Below are positions 42,698 to 54,127 of a stretch of DNA of 64,000 nucleotides, in pieces (position 1 is the stretch's first letter; every line of letters starts with the position of its first letter). The position numbers were made by a program, and so were the translations under genes. This DNA comes from Paludibacteraceae bacterium (GTDB lineage: Bacteria > Bacteroidota > Bacteroidia > Bacteroidales > Paludibacteraceae), in the NCBI GenBank assembly GCA_024693065.1, contig JAILLP010000011.1, positions 186,001 through 250,000 on the forward strand, read 5' to 3'. Below the pieces are notes generated by a model. It made no database searches. It had not been told where the DNA came from and saw nothing but the letters and a program-made list of their open reading frames with translations.

Positions 42698-43174
42698 ATG
42701 AGAAAAGCAAAACCAAAGAAACGGATCATTTTACCAGATCCGATTTTCAACGAAGTAATGGTTTCAAGATTTGTGAACCATTTGATGTATGACGGTAAGA
42801 AGACTATCGCATACGATATATTCTATACAGCGTTGGATAACGTTAAGTCAAAACTTCCTAATGAGGACAAGACCCCATTGGAAATCTGGAAGAAGGCTTT
42901 GGAGAACATTACTCCTCAAGTAGAGGTTAAGTCTCGCCGTGTGGGCGGTGCTACGTTCCAAGTGCCTACTGAAATTCGTCCAGAGAGGAAAGAGTCTATT
43001 TCTATGAAGAACCTGATCATCTTCTCTCGTAAAAGAAGTGGCCATTCAATGGCTGAGAAGCTGGCTGCGGAAATCGCAGACGCTTACAATAACCAAGGCG
43101 GTGCATTCAAGAAAAAAGAGGATATGCACAAGATGGCCGAGGCTAACCGCGCGTTCGCTCACTTCAGATTCTAA
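42698..43174 (+). CDS. rpsG: 30S ribosomal protein S7
   Basis: 158 residues. Starts assembly of the 30S head by binding the 3' domain of 16S r[18 protein letters not shown] and the end NRAFAHFRF are characteristic. A 104-base gap separates it from rpsL, the longest gap in the first half of the cluster; I find no clear terminator in it, so S7 is likely still on the same transcript. Confidence 0.98.
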   Translation: MRKAKPKKRIILPDPIFNEVMVSRFVNHLMYDGKKTIAYDIFYTALDNVKSKLPNEDKTPLEIWKKALENITPQVEVKSRRVGGATFQVPTEIRPERKESISMKNLIIFSRKRSGHSMAEKLAAEIADAYNNQGGAFKKKEDMHKMAEANRAFAHFRF

Positions 43175-43194
43175 TTTAATTCACGAACTACAAA

Positions 43195-45318
43195 ATGGCT
43201 AAAGCTGATTTACATTATACAAGAAACATCGGTATCATGGCGCACATCGATGCCGGTAAGACAACTACGTCAGAGCGTATCTTGTTCTACACTGGTTTGA
43301 CCCACAAGATTGGTGAGGTTCACGATGGTGCCGCTACAATGGACTGGATGGTGCAGGAGCAGGAGAGAGGTATCACTATTACTTCCGCCGCTACTACCAC
43401 TTATTGGAAATACAACGACAAGAAGTACAAGATCAACTTGATTGACACTCCGGGACACGTTGACTTCACGGTCGAGGTGGAGCGTTCACTCCGTATCTTG
43501 GACGGTGCTGTCGCTACGTTCTGCGCGGTAGGTGGTGTTGAGCCTCAGTCAGAGACCGTTTGGCGTCAGGCTGACAAGTACTCCGTTCCTCGTATCTGCT
43601 ACGTGAACAAGATGGACCGTTCAGGTGCCAACTTCTTCGACGTGTACGCGCAGATCAAGGAGGTGCTCGGCGCAAACCCTTGCCCAATCCAAATTCCTAT
43701 CGGATGTGAGGAGTCTTTCAAGGGTGTTGTTGACTTGATTAAGATGAAGGCTATCTTCTGGCACGACGAGACCATGGGTGCTGAGTATTCCGTAGAGGAG
43801 ATTCCAGCTGACTTGGTTGACGAGGCTAAGGAGTGGAGAGATAAGATGTTGGAGTCAGTCGCTGAGTGCGACGATGCGTTGATGGAGAAATTCTTCGACG
43901 ATCCTTCCACCATCACTGAGGATGAGATCAAGGTTGCCCTTAGAAAGGGTACCATCGCCATGAAGATCAACCCTATGATCTGCGGTTCTTCCTTCAAGAA
44001 CAAGGGTGTGCAGACAATGTTGGACGCTGTGTGCGCTTACTTGCCTAGCCCATTGGATACGGAGGAGATCGTAGGTACTTCAGTAGACAATCCGGACCAG
44101 AAGGTGGTTCGCCACCCAAGCGAGGACGAGCCTTTGTGCGCTTTGGCGTTCAAGATCGCTACAGACCCATTCGTAGGCCGTTTGTGCTTCTTCCGTGTAT
44201 ATTCAGGAAAGATCGACGCAGGTTCGTACATCTTCAACACCCGTTCGGGCAAGAAGGAGCGTATCTCCCGTCTGTTCCAAATGCACTCTAACCACCAGAA
44301 CCCGGTTGAGGTCATCTCCGCAGGTGATATCGGTGCCGGTGTAGGTTTCAAGGATATCCGTACTGGTGATACTTTGTGTGGTGAGGAGGAGAAGGACCAC
44401 ATGATCTTGGAGTCCATCGACTTCCCAGATCCAGTGATCGGTATCGCTATCGAGCCTAAGTCTCAGGCAGACGTTGATAAGTTGGGCGTTGGTTTGTCCA
44501 AGTTGGCTGAGGAGGACCCTACCTTTACGGTTAAGACGGACGAGCAATCAGGCCAGACTGTCATCTCAGGTATGGGTGAGCTCCACTTGGATATCATCAT
44601 CGACCGTTTGAAACGTGAGTTCAAGGTAGAGTGTAACCAAGGTCGTCCGCAAGTTAGCTACAAAGAGGCTATCACGAGGACGGTTGACCACCGTGAGCTT
44701 TACAAGAAGCAGTCCGGAGGTCGTGGTAAGTATGCCGACATCGTTGTTAAGGTTGGTCCAGCAGACGAAGGATTCGAGGGCTCATTGCAGTTCGAGGATG
44801 TGGTTAAGGGAGGTAACATTCCTAAGGAGTTCATCCCATCCATCCAGAAAGGTTTCCAGTCAGCCATGAAGAATGGTGTGTTGGCAGGCTTCCCTATGGA
44901 GAAGTTGAAGGTGACCGTAGTCGATGGTTCTTACCACCCAGTCGATTCAGACCAGTTGTCATTCGAGATCTGTGCTAACTTGGCGTTCAAAGAGGCATGT
45001 GCGAAGGCAAAGCCGGTTTTGATGGAGCCAATCATGAAGTTGGAGGTTATCACGCCAGAGGAGAACATGGGTGATGTTATCGGTGACTTGAACAAGCGCC
45101 GCGGACAAGTTGAAGGTATGGAGACCAGCCGTTCAGGCGCCCGTATCGTGAAGGCTAAGGTGCCGTTGGCAGAGATGTTCGGATATGTGACCGACTTGCG
45201 TACCATCACATCCGGTCGTGCGACTTCTTCCATGGAGTTCTCACACTACGCTGAGGTATCCACAGCTATCGCTAAGGCTGTAGTCGCAGAGGCTAAGGGT
45301 AAAGTAGAATTATTGTAA
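43195..45318 (+). CDS. fusA: Elongation factor G
   Basis: 707 residues. GTPase that moves tRNA and mRNA through the ribosome. G1 is AHIDAGKT (16-23), G3 is DTPGH (84-88), G4 is NKMD (138-141), and the C-terminal domain contains [16 protein letters not shown]. It lies in the rpsG-fusA-rpsJ order; the tuf gene found after fusA in many bacteria is missing here, as is usual in this phylum. The usual place in the fusA switch region reads [12 protein letters not shown]. Confidence 0.98.
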   Translation: MAKADLHYTRNIGIMAHIDAGKTTTSERILFYTGLTHKIGEVHDGAATMDWMVQEQERGITITSAATTTYWKYNDKKYKINLIDTPGHVDFTVEVERSLRILDGAVATFCAVGGVEPQSETVWRQADKYSVPRICYVNKMDRSGANFFDVYAQIKEVLGANPCPIQIPIGCEESFKGVVDLIKMKAIFWHDETMGAEYSVEEIPADLVDEAKEWRDKMLESVAECDDALMEKFFDDPSTITEDEIKVALRKGTIAMKINPMICGSSFKNKGVQTMLDAVCAYLPSPLDTEEIVGTSVDNPDQKVVRHPSEDEPLCALAFKIATDPFVGRLCFFRVYSGKIDAGSYIFNTRSGKKERISRLFQMHSNHQNPVEVISAGDIGAGVGFKDIRTGDTLCGEEEKDHMILESIDFPDPVIGIAIEPKSQADVDKLGVGLSKLAEEDPTFTVKTDEQSGQTVISGMGELHLDIIIDRLKREFKVECNQGRPQVSYKEAITRTVDHRELYKKQSGGRGKYADIVVKVGPADEGFEGSLQFEDVVKGGNIPKEFIPSIQKGFQSAMKNGVLAGFPMEKLKVTVVDGSYHPVDSDQLSFEICANLAFKEACAKAKPVLMEPIMKLEVITPEENMGDVIGDLNKRRGQVEGMETSRSGARIVKAKVPLAEMFGYVTDLRTITSGRATSSMEFSHYAEVSTAIAKAVVAEAKGKVELL

Positions 45319-45339
45319 TATTAAAATAGATTCAAAGAG

Positions 45340-45645
45340 ATGAGTCAAAAAATTAGAATCAAATTAAAGTCTTACGACCACAACTTGGTTGACAAGTCAG
45401 CCGAAAAGATTGTTAAGACTGTTAAGACCACGGGAGCAGTAGTGAGCGGTCCAATTCCGTTGCCAACTCACAAGCGTATTTTCACCGTGAACCGTTCAAC
45501 GTTCGTGAACAAGAAGTCAAGAGAGCAGTTCCAACTCTCCTCGTTCAAGAGATTGATCGACATCTACAGTTCAACTGCGAAGACTGTCGACGCTTTGATG
45601 AAGTTGGAGTTGCCAAGCGGAGTTGAGGTAGAAATTAAAGTGTAG
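45340..45645 (+). CDS. rpsJ: 30S ribosomal protein S10
   Basis: 101 residues. Head protein of the 30S subunit and, with NusB, a part of antitermination complexes. [20 protein letters not shown] and [17 protein letters not shown] are diagnostic. First gene of the S10 block, 21 bases after fusA. Confidence 0.98.
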   Translation: MSQKIRIKLKSYDHNLVDKSAEKIVKTVKTTGAVVSGPIPLPTHKRIFTVNRSTFVNKKSREQFQLSSFKRLIDIYSSTAKTVDALMKLELPSGVEVEIKV

Positions 45646-45666
45646 TTAACATTAATATTTATTGAA

Positions 45667-46284
45667 ATGCCAGGATTAATTGGAAAAAAAATCGGAATGA
45701 CATCCGTTTTCAGTGCTGATGGAAAGAATGTTCCATGCACTGTTGTCGAAGTAGGTCCTTGTGTTGTTACGCAAATCAAGACTGTCGAGAAAGATGGCTA
45801 CGACGCGCTTCAGTTGGGCTTCGAGGATAAGAAGGAGAAGCACACTACGCAAGCGGAGATGGGTCACTTCAAGAAGGCAGGTGTGACACCAAAGAGACAC
45901 TTGGCCGAGTTCAATGGGTTCGCTCAGGAGTACAAGTTGGGCGACGAGATTACAGTTGACTTGTTCACAGAGAAGGATTTCGTTGATGTAGTAGGCACAT
46001 CCAAGGGAAAAGGCTTCCAGGGTGTTGTTAAGCGTCACGGATTCGGTGGTGTGCAACAGTCTACCCACGGTCAGCACAACCGTTTGAGAGCTCCGGGTTC
46101 TATCGGTGCATGTTCTTATCCAGCGAAGGTGTTCAAGGGAATGCGCATGGCTGGTCGTTTGGGAGGAGACTCTGTGACAGTTCAGAATCTTCAGGTGTTA
46201 AAAGTGATCTCAGAGAACAATCTTTTGGTTATAAAGGGTTCGTTGCCGGGAGCTAAAGGTTCAATCGTAATAGTGAATAAGTAA
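45667..46284 (+). CDS. rplC: 50S ribosomal protein L3
   Basis: 205 residues. Early-assembly protein reaching the peptidyl transferase centre with its long loop ([18 protein letters not shown]). Opening [15 protein letters not shown] is typical. Its stop shares a base with the rplD start (TAATG), so L3 and L4 are probably translationally coupled. Confidence 0.98.
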   Translation: MPGLIGKKIGMTSVFSADGKNVPCTVVEVGPCVVTQIKTVEKDGYDALQLGFEDKKEKHTTQAEMGHFKKAGVTPKRHLAEFNGFAQEYKLGDEITVDLFTEKDFVDVVGTSKGKGFQGVVKRHGFGGVQQSTHGQHNRLRAPGSIGACSYPAKVFKGMRMAGRLGGDSVTVQNLQVLKVISENNLLVIKGSLPGAKGSIVIVNK

Positions 46285-46913
46285 TGGAACTGAGTGTATA
46301 TAATATTAAGGGAGAAGATACCGGAAGAAAGGTCTCTTTGGATGAGAGCATCTTTGGCATCGAACCGAACGAGCATGTGATGTACCTCGCTGTTAAACAA
46401 TACATGGCTGGACAACGCCAAGGTACGCACAAGTCAAAGGAGAGAAGTGAGATTTCCGGTAGTACTAGAAAGTTAGGTCGTCAAAAAGGTGGAGGTGGCG
46501 CACGTCGTGGAGACATCAACTCACCAGTGTTGGTTGGTGGAGCCCGTGTGTTCGGTCCTACTCCTCGCGACTACAGCTTCAAGTTGAACAAGAAGACAAA
46601 GCGTTTGGCGCGTTTGTCAGCATTGTCGACCAAGGCAAAGGAGAACAAAATCGTTGTGGTTGAGAACCTCAATTTCGATGCACCGAAGACCAAGAATTAT
46701 GTCGCTATGATCGATGGTTTGAAGGCATCTGATAAGAATTCTCTTTTAGTTTTGTCGGAACCAAATAAAAATGTATATTTGTCGGCGAAAAATATTCCGA
46801 ATGCTGACGTCATAATCTCCTCAGAGTTAAATACTTACAAGATTATGAAGGCTGCATATCTCCTCTTTACGGAGGACGCTTTGGCGAATATTGAGAAAAA
46901 TTTAAAGGCTTAA
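46284..46913 (+). CDS. rplD: 50S ribosomal protein L4
   Basis: 209 residues. Lines the peptide exit tunnel with the extended loop [18 protein letters not shown]. In E. coli this protein represses its own operon; whether it does so here cannot be seen, since no S10-type leader is recognisable. ATG overlaps the rplC stop. Confidence 0.97.
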   Translation: MELSVYNIKGEDTGRKVSLDESIFGIEPNEHVMYLAVKQYMAGQRQGTHKSKERSEISGSTRKLGRQKGGGGARRGDINSPVLVGGARVFGPTPRDYSFKLNKKTKRLARLSALSTKAKENKIVVVENLNFDAPKTKNYVAMIDGLKASDKNSLLVLSEPNKNVYLSAKNIPNADVIISSELNTYKIMKAAYLLFTEDALANIEKNLKA

Positions 46914-46926
46914 GGAGGTTGAACAG

Positions 46927-47220
46927 ATGGGAATCATAATTAAACCGATAATAACAGAGAAAATGACAAACCTTAGCGAGAAGTACTCTCGCTATGGTTT
47001 TCGTGTCGTTCCGACAGCCAACAAGTTGGAGATAAAGAAGGCTGTCGAGGAGTTGTATAACGTAAAGGTTGCTTCAGTCAACACTGCGAGAGTGGAAGGC
47101 AAGGCAAAGAGCCGTTATACGAAGTCCGGCATTCTTTCCGGCCGCGACGTTTCCTACAAGAAGGCGTACGTGACCTTGAAGGAAGGTGAAGTAATAGATT
47201 TTTATAGCAATATTGAATAA
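46927..47220 (+). CDS. rplW: 50S ribosomal protein L23
   Basis: 97 residues. Sits at the tunnel exit and is a docking place for trigger factor and [22 protein letters not shown] and the beta hairpin with SRYTKSG are typical. A clear purine-rich AAGGAGG lies at 46913-46919, one of the few good Shine-Dalgarno sites in this cluster. Confidence 0.97.
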   Translation: MGIIIKPIITEKMTNLSEKYSRYGFRVVPTANKLEIKKAVEELYNVKVASVNTARVEGKAKSRYTKSGILSGRDVSYKKAYVTLKEGEVIDFYSNIE

Positions 47221-47222
47221 AA

Positions 47223-48047
47223 ATGGCTGTTCGTAAATTCAAGCCCACAACACCGGGGCAAAGACACAAAGTTATTGGTACGTTTGAGACAATTACCACA
47301 AATGTGCCAGAGAAATCTCTTGTCGTAGGAATGCGCAAGACTGGTGGACGTAACAACTCAGGTCAGTTGACCATGCGTTACATCGGAGGCGGACACAAGA
47401 GAAAGTATAGAGTAATTGATTTTAAGAGAGACAAAGATGGTGTTCCAGCAGTGGTAAAGACAATCGAGTACGATCCGAACCGTTCGGCCCGCATCGCGCT
47501 TTTGTTCTATGCTGATGGTGAGAAGCGTTACATCCTTGCACCTAATGGACTGCAGATTGGGCAACAATTGCTTTCGGGAGCGGAAGCTGCGCCTGAGGTC
47601 GGAAACGCGCTGCCTTTGCAGAACATCCCTCTTGGTACGGTGATCCACAACTTGGAGCTTCGCCCGGGCCAAGGAGCTGCTTTGGTTCGTTCCGCAGGAA
47701 CATTTGCTCAATTAACTTCGAGAGAAGGAAAGTATGCTATCGTGAAATTACCTTCTGGCGAGACCAGAATGATTCTTTGTACTTGCAAGGCGACAATCGG
47801 TACGGTAGGAAACTCCGACCACGCTTTGGAGGCTTCCGGAAAGGCAGGTCGTTCACGTTGGCTGGGTCGTCGTCCACGCAACCGTGGTGTCGTAATGAAC
47901 CCAGTAGATCACCCGATGGGTGGTGGTGAGGGCCGTCAATCAGGAGGTCACCCAAGATCAAGGAAAGGCTTGTTGGCCAAGGGCTACAAGACTAGATCTC
48001 CAAAGGCTGCTTCCAGCAAGTATATAATCGAAAGAAGGAAAAAGTAA
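47223..48047 (+). CDS. rplB: 50S ribosomal protein L2
   Basis: 274 residues. Largest and most conserved large-subunit protein, needed for subunit joining and the peptidyl transferase centre. Conserved end region [18 protein letters not shown]. Only 2 bases separate it from rplW. Confidence 0.98.
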   Translation: MAVRKFKPTTPGQRHKVIGTFETITTNVPEKSLVVGMRKTGGRNNSGQLTMRYIGGGHKRKYRVIDFKRDKDGVPAVVKTIEYDPNRSARIALLFYADGEKRYILAPNGLQIGQQLLSGAEAAPEVGNALPLQNIPLGTVIHNLELRPGQGAALVRSAGTFAQLTSREGKYAIVKLPSGETRMILCTCKATIGTVGNSDHALEASGKAGRSRWLGRRPRNRGVVMNPVDHPMGGGEGRQSGGHPRSRKGLLAKGYKTRSPKAASSKYIIERRKK

Positions 48048-48064
48048 TTTAAAAGGTAATTTTT

Positions 48065-48334
48065 ATGAGTCGTTCATTAAAAAAAGGCCCGTTCATTAGC
48101 GTAAAGCTCGAGAAGAAGGTGTTGGCCATGAATGAGAGCGGTAAGAAGTCCGTGATCAAGACTTGGTCGAGAGCCTCCATGATTTCTCCTGATTTCGTGG
48201 GCCATACATTAGCAGTTCATAACGGAAATAAGTTTATCCCTGTGTACGTTACTGAGAACATGGTCGGCCACAAGCTCGGTGAGTTCTCCATGACGCGCAC
48301 GTTCAGGGGACACGGTGGCAACAAGAAGAAATAA
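48065..48334 (+). CDS. rpsS: 30S ribosomal protein S19
   Basis: 89 residues. Head protein that pairs with S13 and contacts the A-site t[14 protein letters not shown] and [13 protein letters not shown] are characteristic. It follows rplB by 17 bases. Confidence 0.98.
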   Translation: MSRSLKKGPFISVKLEKKVLAMNESGKKSVIKTWSRASMISPDFVGHTLAVHNGNKFIPVYVTENMVGHKLGEFSMTRTFRGHGGNKKK

Positions 48335-48365
48335 GCCGTGAAAACTTACTAAAACATTTTTCAAA

Positions 48366-48797
48366 ATGGATGTAAATAAAGAAAATAGAAGAATGAAGAA
48401 GAGTGCGAGAGCAGCCGTTAAAAAAGAGGCTCTTAAGACTCAATACTTCGCAAAAATGAATGATATACCTACATCTCCGCGCAAGATGCGTTTGGTCGCA
48501 GACATGGTACGTGGAATGGAGGCGTATAAGGCTCTCAGCGTGTTGAAGTACTCCACAAAGGACGCTTCCAACCGTTTGGAGAAGTTGCTTCGCTCCGCAA
48601 TCGCTAACTGGGAGCAGAAGAACGAGAAGAAGGCAGACAACGGAGAGTTGTACATCAGCACCATTTTCGTGGATGAGGGAAGGACGTTGAAGAGACTCCG
48701 TCCAGCACCACAGGGTAGGGGTTACAGGATCCGTAAACGCTCTAACCATGTGACGATATATGTAGATTCTATTAATTCTAAAGAAAGTAAAAATTAA
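48366..48797 (+). CDS. rplV: 50S ribosomal protein L22
   Basis: 143 residues, about 30 more than the E. coli protein because of a basic N-terminal extension ([18 protein letters not shown]). The core starts at [17 protein letters not shown], and the tunnel-lining hairpin is [18 protein letters not shown]. An alternative start at the in-frame ATG after the extension (48393 or 48456) cannot be ruled out. Confidence 0.95.
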   Translation: MDVNKENRRMKKSARAAVKKEALKTQYFAKMNDIPTSPRKMRLVADMVRGMEAYKALSVLKYSTKDASNRLEKLLRSAIANWEQKNEKKADNGELYISTIFVDEGRTLKRLRPAPQGRGYRIRKRSNHVTIYVDSINSKESKN

Positions 48798-48804
48798 TTG
48801 TTAG

Positions 48805-49536
48805 ATGGGACAGAAAGTAAATCCAATTAGCAACCGCCTCGGAATCATCAAAGGTTGGGATTCCAGCTGGTTTGGCGGTAAAAGTTACGGCGATACTATT
48901 GTGGAGGATGCTAAGATCAGAAAGTACCTCAACGCCCGTCTCGCAAAGGCAAGCGTCTCTAGAATAGTTATAGAACGTACATTGAAGCTCATTACCATCA
49001 CGGTTTGCACGGCTCGTCCGGGAATCATCATCGGTAAGGGTGGTCAAGAGGTTGAGAAGTTGAAGGAGGAGTTGAAGGGAATCACCGACAAGGAGGTTCA
49101 GATCAACATCTTCGAGGTAAAGCGTCCTGAGTTGGATGCTATGATTGTCGCGAACAACATCGCTCGCCAGGTGGAGGGTAAGATCGCTTACCGTCGCGCC
49201 ACGAAGATGGCAATCGCGTCTACGATGCGCATGGGCGCCGAGGGTATCAAGGTGCAGGTTTCCGGTCGTTTGAACGGCGCCGAGATGGCTCGTTCCGAGA
49301 TGTACAAGGAGGGAAGAACTCCGTTGCACACATTCAGGGCTGACATCGACTACGCGCAGGCTGAAGCTTTGACGAAAGTGGGTTTGATTGGCATCAAGGT
49401 TTGGATCTGCCGTGGCGAGGTTTACGGCAAGAGGGATTTGGCTCCTAACTTCACGGCATCGAAAGAGGCTGGACGTTCAGGTAACAACGCGCAATCCGCA
49501 GGCAAACCACAAGGCTTCAAGAAGAAAAAGAAATAA
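48805..49536 (+). CDS. rpsC: 30S ribosomal protein S3
   Basis: 243 residues. Forms the mRNA entry site with S4 and S5. The KH domain has [16 protein letters not shown] with GKGG at 77-80; the second half has [12 protein letters not shown]. The end [11 protein letters not shown] is a basic tail. Confidence 0.98.
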   Translation: MGQKVNPISNRLGIIKGWDSSWFGGKSYGDTIVEDAKIRKYLNARLAKASVSRIVIERTLKLITITVCTARPGIIIGKGGQEVEKLKEELKGITDKEVQINIFEVKRPELDAMIVANNIARQVEGKIAYRRATKMAIASTMRMGAEGIKVQVSGRLNGAEMARSEMYKEGRTPLHTFRADIDYAQAEALTKVGLIGIKVWICRGEVYGKRDLAPNFTASKEAGRSGNNAQSAGKPQGFKKKKK

Positions 49537-49566
49537 TTCTGTTTAACGAATTAAAGTTGAAGGAAA

Positions 49567-50001
49567 ATGTTACAACCTAAGAGAGTAAAATACAGAAGAC
49601 CGCAGAAAGGTCGTTCTAAGGGAGTCGCTTCCCGCGGAAACCAGTTGGCATTCGGTTCTTTCGGAATTAAGTCCTTGGAGACAAAATGGATCACCGCCCG
49701 TCAAATTGAGGCTGCCCGTATCGCGGTTACACGTTATATGCAGAGGGAAGGAAAAATCTGGATCAGAATATTCCCTGATAAGCCAATCACCAAGAAGCCT
49801 GCCGATGTACGTATGGGTAAAGGTAAGGGTAGCCCAGAGGGATTTGTGTTCCCTATCACTCCGGGTAGAATCGTGATTGAGGTTGAAGGCGTACCATTCG
49901 AGGTGGCAAAAGAGGCGTTGCGCCTGGCTGCCCAGAAGTTGCCGGTAACCACTAAGTTTATTGTCAGAAGAGATTATGACGCTCAAAATCAAAATGCATA
50001 A
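49567..50001 (+). CDS. rplP: 50S ribosomal protein L16
   Basis: 144 residues. Helps position the A-site tRNA on the large subunit. [19 protein letters not shown] and [18 protein letters not shown] are diagnostic. It is joined to rpmC by a 5-base gap. Confidence 0.98.
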   Translation: MLQPKRVKYRRPQKGRSKGVASRGNQLAFGSFGIKSLETKWITARQIEAARIAVTRYMQREGKIWIRIFPDKPITKKPADVRMGKGKGSPEGFVFPITPGRIVIEVEGVPFEVAKEALRLAAQKLPVTTKFIVRRDYDAQNQNA

Positions 50002-50006
50002 GTGAT

Positions 50007-50201
50007 ATGAAAATAGCGGAATTAAAACAATTGACCACTCAGGAATTGCAAGAGAGACTTGCTACAGAGGAGCAAAACTTGGCTAAGCTGAAGCTTACCC
50101 ATTCAGTTTCTCCGTTGGACAATCCTATGCAGATTAGAGCTGCTCGTAAGGATATCGCTCGCATCTACACGGAGTTGCGATTGAGGGAAATTAACAAATA
50201 A
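50007..50201 (+). CDS. rpmC: 50S ribosomal protein L29
   Basis: 64 residues, two helices. Sits next to L23 at the tunnel exit. [18 protein letters not shown] and the end [14 protein letters not shown] fit the family. Confidence 0.96.
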   Translation: MKIAELKQLTTQELQERLATEEQNLAKLKLTHSVSPLDNPMQIRAARKDIARIYTELRLREINK

Positions 50202-50218
50202 AAAAGGGGCTGATAACA

Positions 50219-50470
50219 ATGAGAAACTTAAGAAAAGAAAGACAGGGAGTAGTTTCCAGCAACAAGATGGACAAAACCATCACTGTCGCTGTTAAGTGGA
50301 AAGAGAAACACCCTATTTATCAGAAGTTCGTCAACAAGACGAAGAAATATCATGCTCATGACGAGAAGAACGAGTGCAATGTGGGCGACTTCGTCCGTAT
50401 CATGGAGACTCGTCCATTGAGCAAGACTAAGAGATGGAGATTGGTTGAAATTATCGAAAGGGCTAAGTAA
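50219..50470 (+). CDS. rpsQ: 30S ribosomal protein S17
   Basis: 83 residues, OB fold. Early binder of 16S r[20 protein letters not shown] and [20 protein letters not shown] are typical. Two bases before rplN. Confidence 0.97.
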   Translation: MRNLRKERQGVVSSNKMDKTITVAVKWKEKHPIYQKFVNKTKKYHAHDEKNECNVGDFVRIMETRPLSKTKRWRLVEIIERAK

Positions 50471-50472
50471 TT

Positions 50473-50838
50473 ATGATACAGCAAGAATCAAGAATGGTTG
50501 TGGCTGACAACAGCGGAGCGAAAGAGGCACTGTGTATCCGTGTCTTGGGAGGTACCGCTAAGCGCTACGCCACAGTAGGTGACGTCATCGTAGTGACTGT
50601 CAAGAATGTCATTCCGTCGAGTGACATGAAGAAGGGAACTGTTTCTAAGGCGGTTGTCGTTAGGACGAAGAAGGAAATCAGACGTCAGGATGGTTCATAC
50701 ATCCGTTTCGACGATAACGCTTGTGTCCTTTTGAACGCTGCCGGCGAAATGAGGGCTAGCCGTATCTTCGGTCCTGTCGCTCGTGAACTCCGTGCAACAA
50801 ACATGAAAATCGTTTCATTGGCACCTGAAGTGCTTTAA
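50473..50838 (+). CDS. rplN: 50S ribosomal protein L14
   Basis: 121 residues. Forms inter-subunit bridges with 16S rRNA and binds L19 and the silencing factor Rsf[21 protein letters not shown] and GPVARELR are characteristic. Confidence 0.98.
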   Translation: MIQQESRMVVADNSGAKEALCIRVLGGTAKRYATVGDVIVVTVKNVIPSSDMKKGTVSKAVVVRTKKEIRRQDGSYIRFDDNACVLLNAAGEMRASRIFGPVARELRATNMKIVSLAPEVL

Positions 50839-50855
50839 TTCTTAATTTTAGAGAA

Positions 50856-51176
50856 ATGAGTAAGTTACATATCAAAAAGGGAGATACGGTATACGTAAAC
50901 TCTGGAGAGTGTAAGGGTAAGCAAGGACGTGTGCTTCGTGTCCTTGTGAAGGACCAGAAGGCGATCGTTGAGGGTCTCAACATCGTGAAGAAGTCAACCA
51001 AGCCTAGCGCAAAGAATCCTCAGGGTGGAATCGTGGAAATGGAAGCTCCTATCCATATCTCCAACTTGAATTTGATCGATCCTAAGAGTGGCAAGCCGAC
51101 TCGTATCGGTCGCCGTGAGGGTGCAAACGGCAAGTTAGTGCGTTACGCAAAAAAATCAGGGGAGGAAATTAAATGA
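50856..51176 (+). CDS. rplX: 50S ribosomal protein L24
   Basis: 106 residues with a KOW motif ([20 protein letters not shown]). Assembly starter of the large subunit. Its stop TGA overlaps the rplE start (ATGATG). Confidence 0.96.
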   Translation: MSKLHIKKGDTVYVNSGECKGKQGRVLRVLVKDQKAIVEGLNIVKKSTKPSAKNPQGGIVEMEAPIHISNLNLIDPKSGKPTRIGRREGANGKLVRYAKKSGEEIK

Positions 51177-51727
51177 TGAATACTGCAAGTTTAAAGCAAG
51201 AGTACGCTAAGCGTATCGTTCCTTCCTTGATGAAGGAGTTCAACTACAAGACGGTGATGCAAGTCCCTGTTTTGGAGAAAATCGTTATCAACCAAGGTTT
51301 GGGTTTGGCTATCGCCGACAAGAAGATCATCGAGGTGGCAATTAACGAGTTGACCGCCATCACGGGTCAGAAGGCTGTTCAGACATTGTCTAAGAAGGAT
51401 ATCTCAAACTTCAAGTTGCGTAAGAAAATGCCTATCGGTGTGAGGGTTACCTTGCGTAGGGAGAAGATGTATGAGTTCCTCGAGAGATTGATCCGCGTGG
51501 CTCTTCCTCGTATCCGCGACTTCAAGGGTATTGATTCCAAACTCGACGGAAGGGGTAATTACACCCTCGGTATCGAGGAGCAGATCATTTTCCCTGAAAT
51601 TAATATCGATTCCATACAGAAATTGTTGGGAATGAATATTACCTTTGTGACCTCTGCGAAGACGGACGAAGAAGGTTTTGCTTTGTTGAGAGAATTTGGG
51701 TTACCATTTAAAAATGTAAAGAAGTAA
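51173..51727 (+). CDS. rplE: 50S ribosomal protein L5
   Basis: 184 residues. Binds 5S rRNA and contacts the P-site t[33 protein letters not shown] and RIRDFKGI are typical. Either of two overlapping ATGs (51173, 51176) may be used. Confidence 0.98.
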   Translation: MMNTASLKQEYAKRIVPSLMKEFNYKTVMQVPVLEKIVINQGLGLAIADKKIIEVAINELTAITGQKAVQTLSKKDISNFKLRKKMPIGVRVTLRREKMYEFLERLIRVALPRIRDFKGIDSKLDGRGNYTLGIEEQIIFPEINIDSIQKLLGMNITFVTSAKTDEEGFALLREFGLPFKNVKK

Positions 51728-51731
51728 TAAG

Positions 51732-52001
51732 ATGGCAAAAGAATCAATGAAGGCACGTGAGGTTAAACGTGCAAAACTTTGCGCCAAGTATGCTGAGAAG
51801 AGGGCTAAGTTGAAAGCCGAGGGCGATTATGAGGGTCTTCAGGCTTTGCCTAAGAATTCCTCTCCGGTGCGTAAGCACAACCGTTGCAAGTTGACGGGGA
51901 GACCAAAGGGTTACATGCGCCTTTTCGGCATTTCACGTATCCAATTCCGTGAGATGGCTTCCGCAGGTTTGATTCCAGGTGTGAAGAAAGCAAGCTGGTA
52001 A
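51732..52001 (+). CDS. rpsN: 30S ribosomal protein S14, zinc-free form
   Basis: 89 residues. The long form without the four zinc cysteines: [20 protein letters not shown], then [19 protein letters not shown] and the end PGVKKASW. It completes the 30S head. Confidence 0.97.
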   Translation: MAKESMKAREVKRAKLCAKYAEKRAKLKAEGDYEGLQALPKNSSPVRKHNRCKLTGRPKGYMRLFGISRIQFREMASAGLIPGVKKASW

Positions 52002-52055
52002 AAAAATTAGTGTTAAATATTGTCAGGTTTTCCTGATCAATTTAATTGTTTTATT

Positions 52056-52451
52056 ATGACAGATCCAATAGCAGATTATCTAACGAGATTGAGGAACGCT
52101 ATTCAAGCTAAACACAGAGTGCTTGAAGTTCCTGCGTCAAATTTGAAAAAGGAGATTACGAAGATATTGCTCGACAAGGGCTATATCTTGAACTACAAGT
52201 TCAGCGATGAGGGTTACCAAGGTTCTATCAAGATCGCCTTGAAGTATGATCCCATCAACAAAGTAAACGCTATCAAGGGCTTGAAGAGAGTTTCAACCCC
52301 AGGTTTGCGTAAGTATGTCGGTTACAAGGATATGCCGAGGGTATTGAATGGTCTCGGTATCGCCATCGTTTCGACATCCAAAGGAGTTATGACTGATAAG
52401 GAGGCCCGCGACATGAAGATCGGCGGCGAGGTTTTGTGTTACATCTATTAA
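52056..52451 (+). CDS. rpsH: 30S ribosomal protein S8
   Basis: 131 residues from ATG 52056 ([17 protein letters not shown]). The frame extends 12 codons upstream to another ATG at 52020, but that addition is outside the family length. Binds the central domain of 16S rRNA. The end GGEVLCYIY is typical. Confidence 0.98.
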   Translation: MTDPIADYLTRLRNAIQAKHRVLEVPASNLKKEITKILLDKGYILNYKFSDEGYQGSIKIALKYDPINKVNAIKGLKRVSTPGLRKYVGYKDMPRVLNGLGIAIVSTSKGVMTDKEARDMKIGGEVLCYIY

Positions 52452-52469
52452 TGTTGGGAGGATTTTGAA

Positions 52470-53024
52470 ATGTCAAGAATAGGTAATTTACCGATCAGTA
52501 TTCCTTCAGGGGTTACGGTATCCATGAGGGATAATGTTGTGACAGTTAAAGGTCCTAAGGGCGAGTTGTCACAGTATGTGAATCCAGACATTAATGTTGA
52601 GATTAAGGATGGTAACATCACATTCACCCGTTCAGCGGAGGATGCGCCACGTCGTTCCATGCACGGATTGTACAGGGCTTTGATTAATAATATGGTTGTC
52701 GGTGTATCTCAGGGCTACAAGAAGGAACTTGAACTTGTTGGTGTCGGTTATCGTGTTTCCAACCAGGGTCAGGTGCTTGAGTTCGCAGTAGGATATACCC
52801 ATAACATCTTCTTACAATTGCCAAAGGAGATTAAGATCGAGACCAAGAGTGAGAGAAACCAAAACCCTTTGGTCATCCTCGAAAGTTGCGACAAGCAATT
52901 GTTGGGTCAGGTTTGCGCGAAGATTCGTACGTTCCGTAAGCCAGAGCCTTACAAGGGTAAAGGTATTAAATTCGTTGGCGAGCAGATTCGTCGTAAGGCT
53001 GGTAAGTCAGCTGGTGCTAAGTAA
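52470..53024 (+). CDS. rplF: 50S ribosomal protein L6
   Basis: 184 residues, two similar domains, near the factor-binding site. MSRIGNLPISIPSGV and GKGIKFVGEQIRRKAGKSA are diagnostic. Confidence 0.98.
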   Translation: MSRIGNLPISIPSGVTVSMRDNVVTVKGPKGELSQYVNPDINVEIKDGNITFTRSAEDAPRRSMHGLYRALINNMVVGVSQGYKKELELVGVGYRVSNQGQVLEFAVGYTHNIFLQLPKEIKIETKSERNQNPLVILESCDKQLLGQVCAKIRTFRKPEPYKGKGIKFVGEQIRRKAGKSAGAK

Positions 53025-53045
53025 TCATTGTAAAAAAGTAGTATT

Positions 53046-53390
53046 ATGGCGACTAAAATTGAAAGAAGATTAAAGATAAAGAGGAGAATCAGAGGTAAGG
53101 TCTCCGGATCTGCCGCTCGTCCTCGCATGACAGTTTTCAGAAGCAACAAGCAAATCTATGTTCAATTGATCAACGATTTGGAAGGCAAGACTTTGGCTGC
53201 CGCTTCTTCACTTGGGATGACTGAGAAGTGCCCTAAGAAGGAACAAGCCGCTAAGGTTGGCGAATTGGTTGCTAAAAAGGCTTTGGAGGCAGGTATCAGT
53301 GAGGTTGTCTTCGACCGTAACGGTTACTTGTACCATGGTAGAGTTAAAGAATTGGCGGATGCTGCTCGTAAGGGCGGTCTTAAATTTTAA
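53046..53390 (+). CDS. rplR: 50S ribosomal protein L18
   Basis: 114 residues. Binds 5S rRNA with L5. [20 protein letters not shown] and [20 protein letters not shown] are typical. rpsE begins 6 bases later. Confidence 0.97.
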   Translation: MATKIERRLKIKRRIRGKVSGSAARPRMTVFRSNKQIYVQLINDLEGKTLAAASSLGMTEKCPKKEQAAKVGELVAKKALEAGISEVVFDRNGYLYHGRVKELADAARKGGLKF

Positions 53391-53395
53391 TAGTT

Positions 53396-53914
53396 ATGGC
53401 TGGAGAAAATGTAAAAGTTAAGTCAACCAACGATTTGGAATTGAAAGATAGGTTGGTCGCAATTAACCGCGTGACGAAAGTGACCAAAGGTGGTCGTACC
53501 TTTAGTTTTGCTGCGATGGTTGTCGTAGGAAACGAGGAAGGTGTAGTCGGATACGGTTTGGGTAAAGCCAGTGAGGTTACCGCAGCCATAGCGAAAGGCG
53601 TTGAGGCAGCAAAGAAGAACTTGGTGAAGGTTCCGGTTCTCAAGGGTACTATCCCTCACGAGCAGGAGGCTAAGTTCGGTGGTGCACAAGTGTTGTTGAG
53701 ACCTGCATCCCACGGTACCGGAGTGAAGGCCGGTGGTGCCATGCGTGCCGTTCTTGAGAGCGTAGGTATCACTGACGTCTTGGCTAAGTCCAAGGGGTCT
53801 TCCAACCCTCACAACTTGGTGAAGGCCACAGTGCTCGCACTTTCTGAGTTGCGCGATGCTTACACGGTCGCACAGAACCGTGGTGTGTCAATGGAAAAAG
53901 TGTTTAAAGGTTAA
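53396..53914 (+). CDS. rpsE: 30S ribosomal protein S5
   Basis: 172 residues. Helicase-site and accuracy protein next to S4. [20 protein letters not shown] and [18 protein letters not shown] are characteristic. Confidence 0.98.
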   Translation: MAGENVKVKSTNDLELKDRLVAINRVTKVTKGGRTFSFAAMVVVGNEEGVVGYGLGKASEVTAAIAKGVEAAKKNLVKVPVLKGTIPHEQEAKFGGAQVLLRPASHGTGVKAGGAMRAVLESVGITDVLAKSKGSSNPHNLVKATVLALSELRDAYTVAQNRGVSMEKVFKG

Positions 53915-53925
53915 TTTTTGGAATT

Positions 53926-54102
53926 ATGGCTAAGATTAAGATCAGACAGATTAAAAGTAAAATCGGTGCCCCTAAAAGGCAAAAGGAGACTCTCGAAGCT
54001 TTAGGCTTGAAGAAAATTAACGCTGTGGTTGAACATGAGGACACTCCAAGCATCTTGGGAATGGTCGAGACTGTTAAACACTTGGTGATTGTGGAAAAAT
54101 AG
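53926..54102 (+). CDS. rpmD: 50S ribosomal protein L30
   Basis: A short gene of 58 residues read directly from the sequence: it begins MAKIKIRQIKSKIGAPKRQK and ends with VKHLVIVEK, stop TAG at 54100. It fits the L30 family in length and in the LGLKKIN and MVETVKHLV motifs, and it sits between rpsE and rplO as expected. Confidence 0.96.
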   Translation: MAKIKIRQIKSKIGAPKRQKETLEALGLKKINAVVEHEDTPSILGMVETVKHLVIVEK

Positions 54103-54127
54103 TAATTAACTTTAAAAACATTCTATA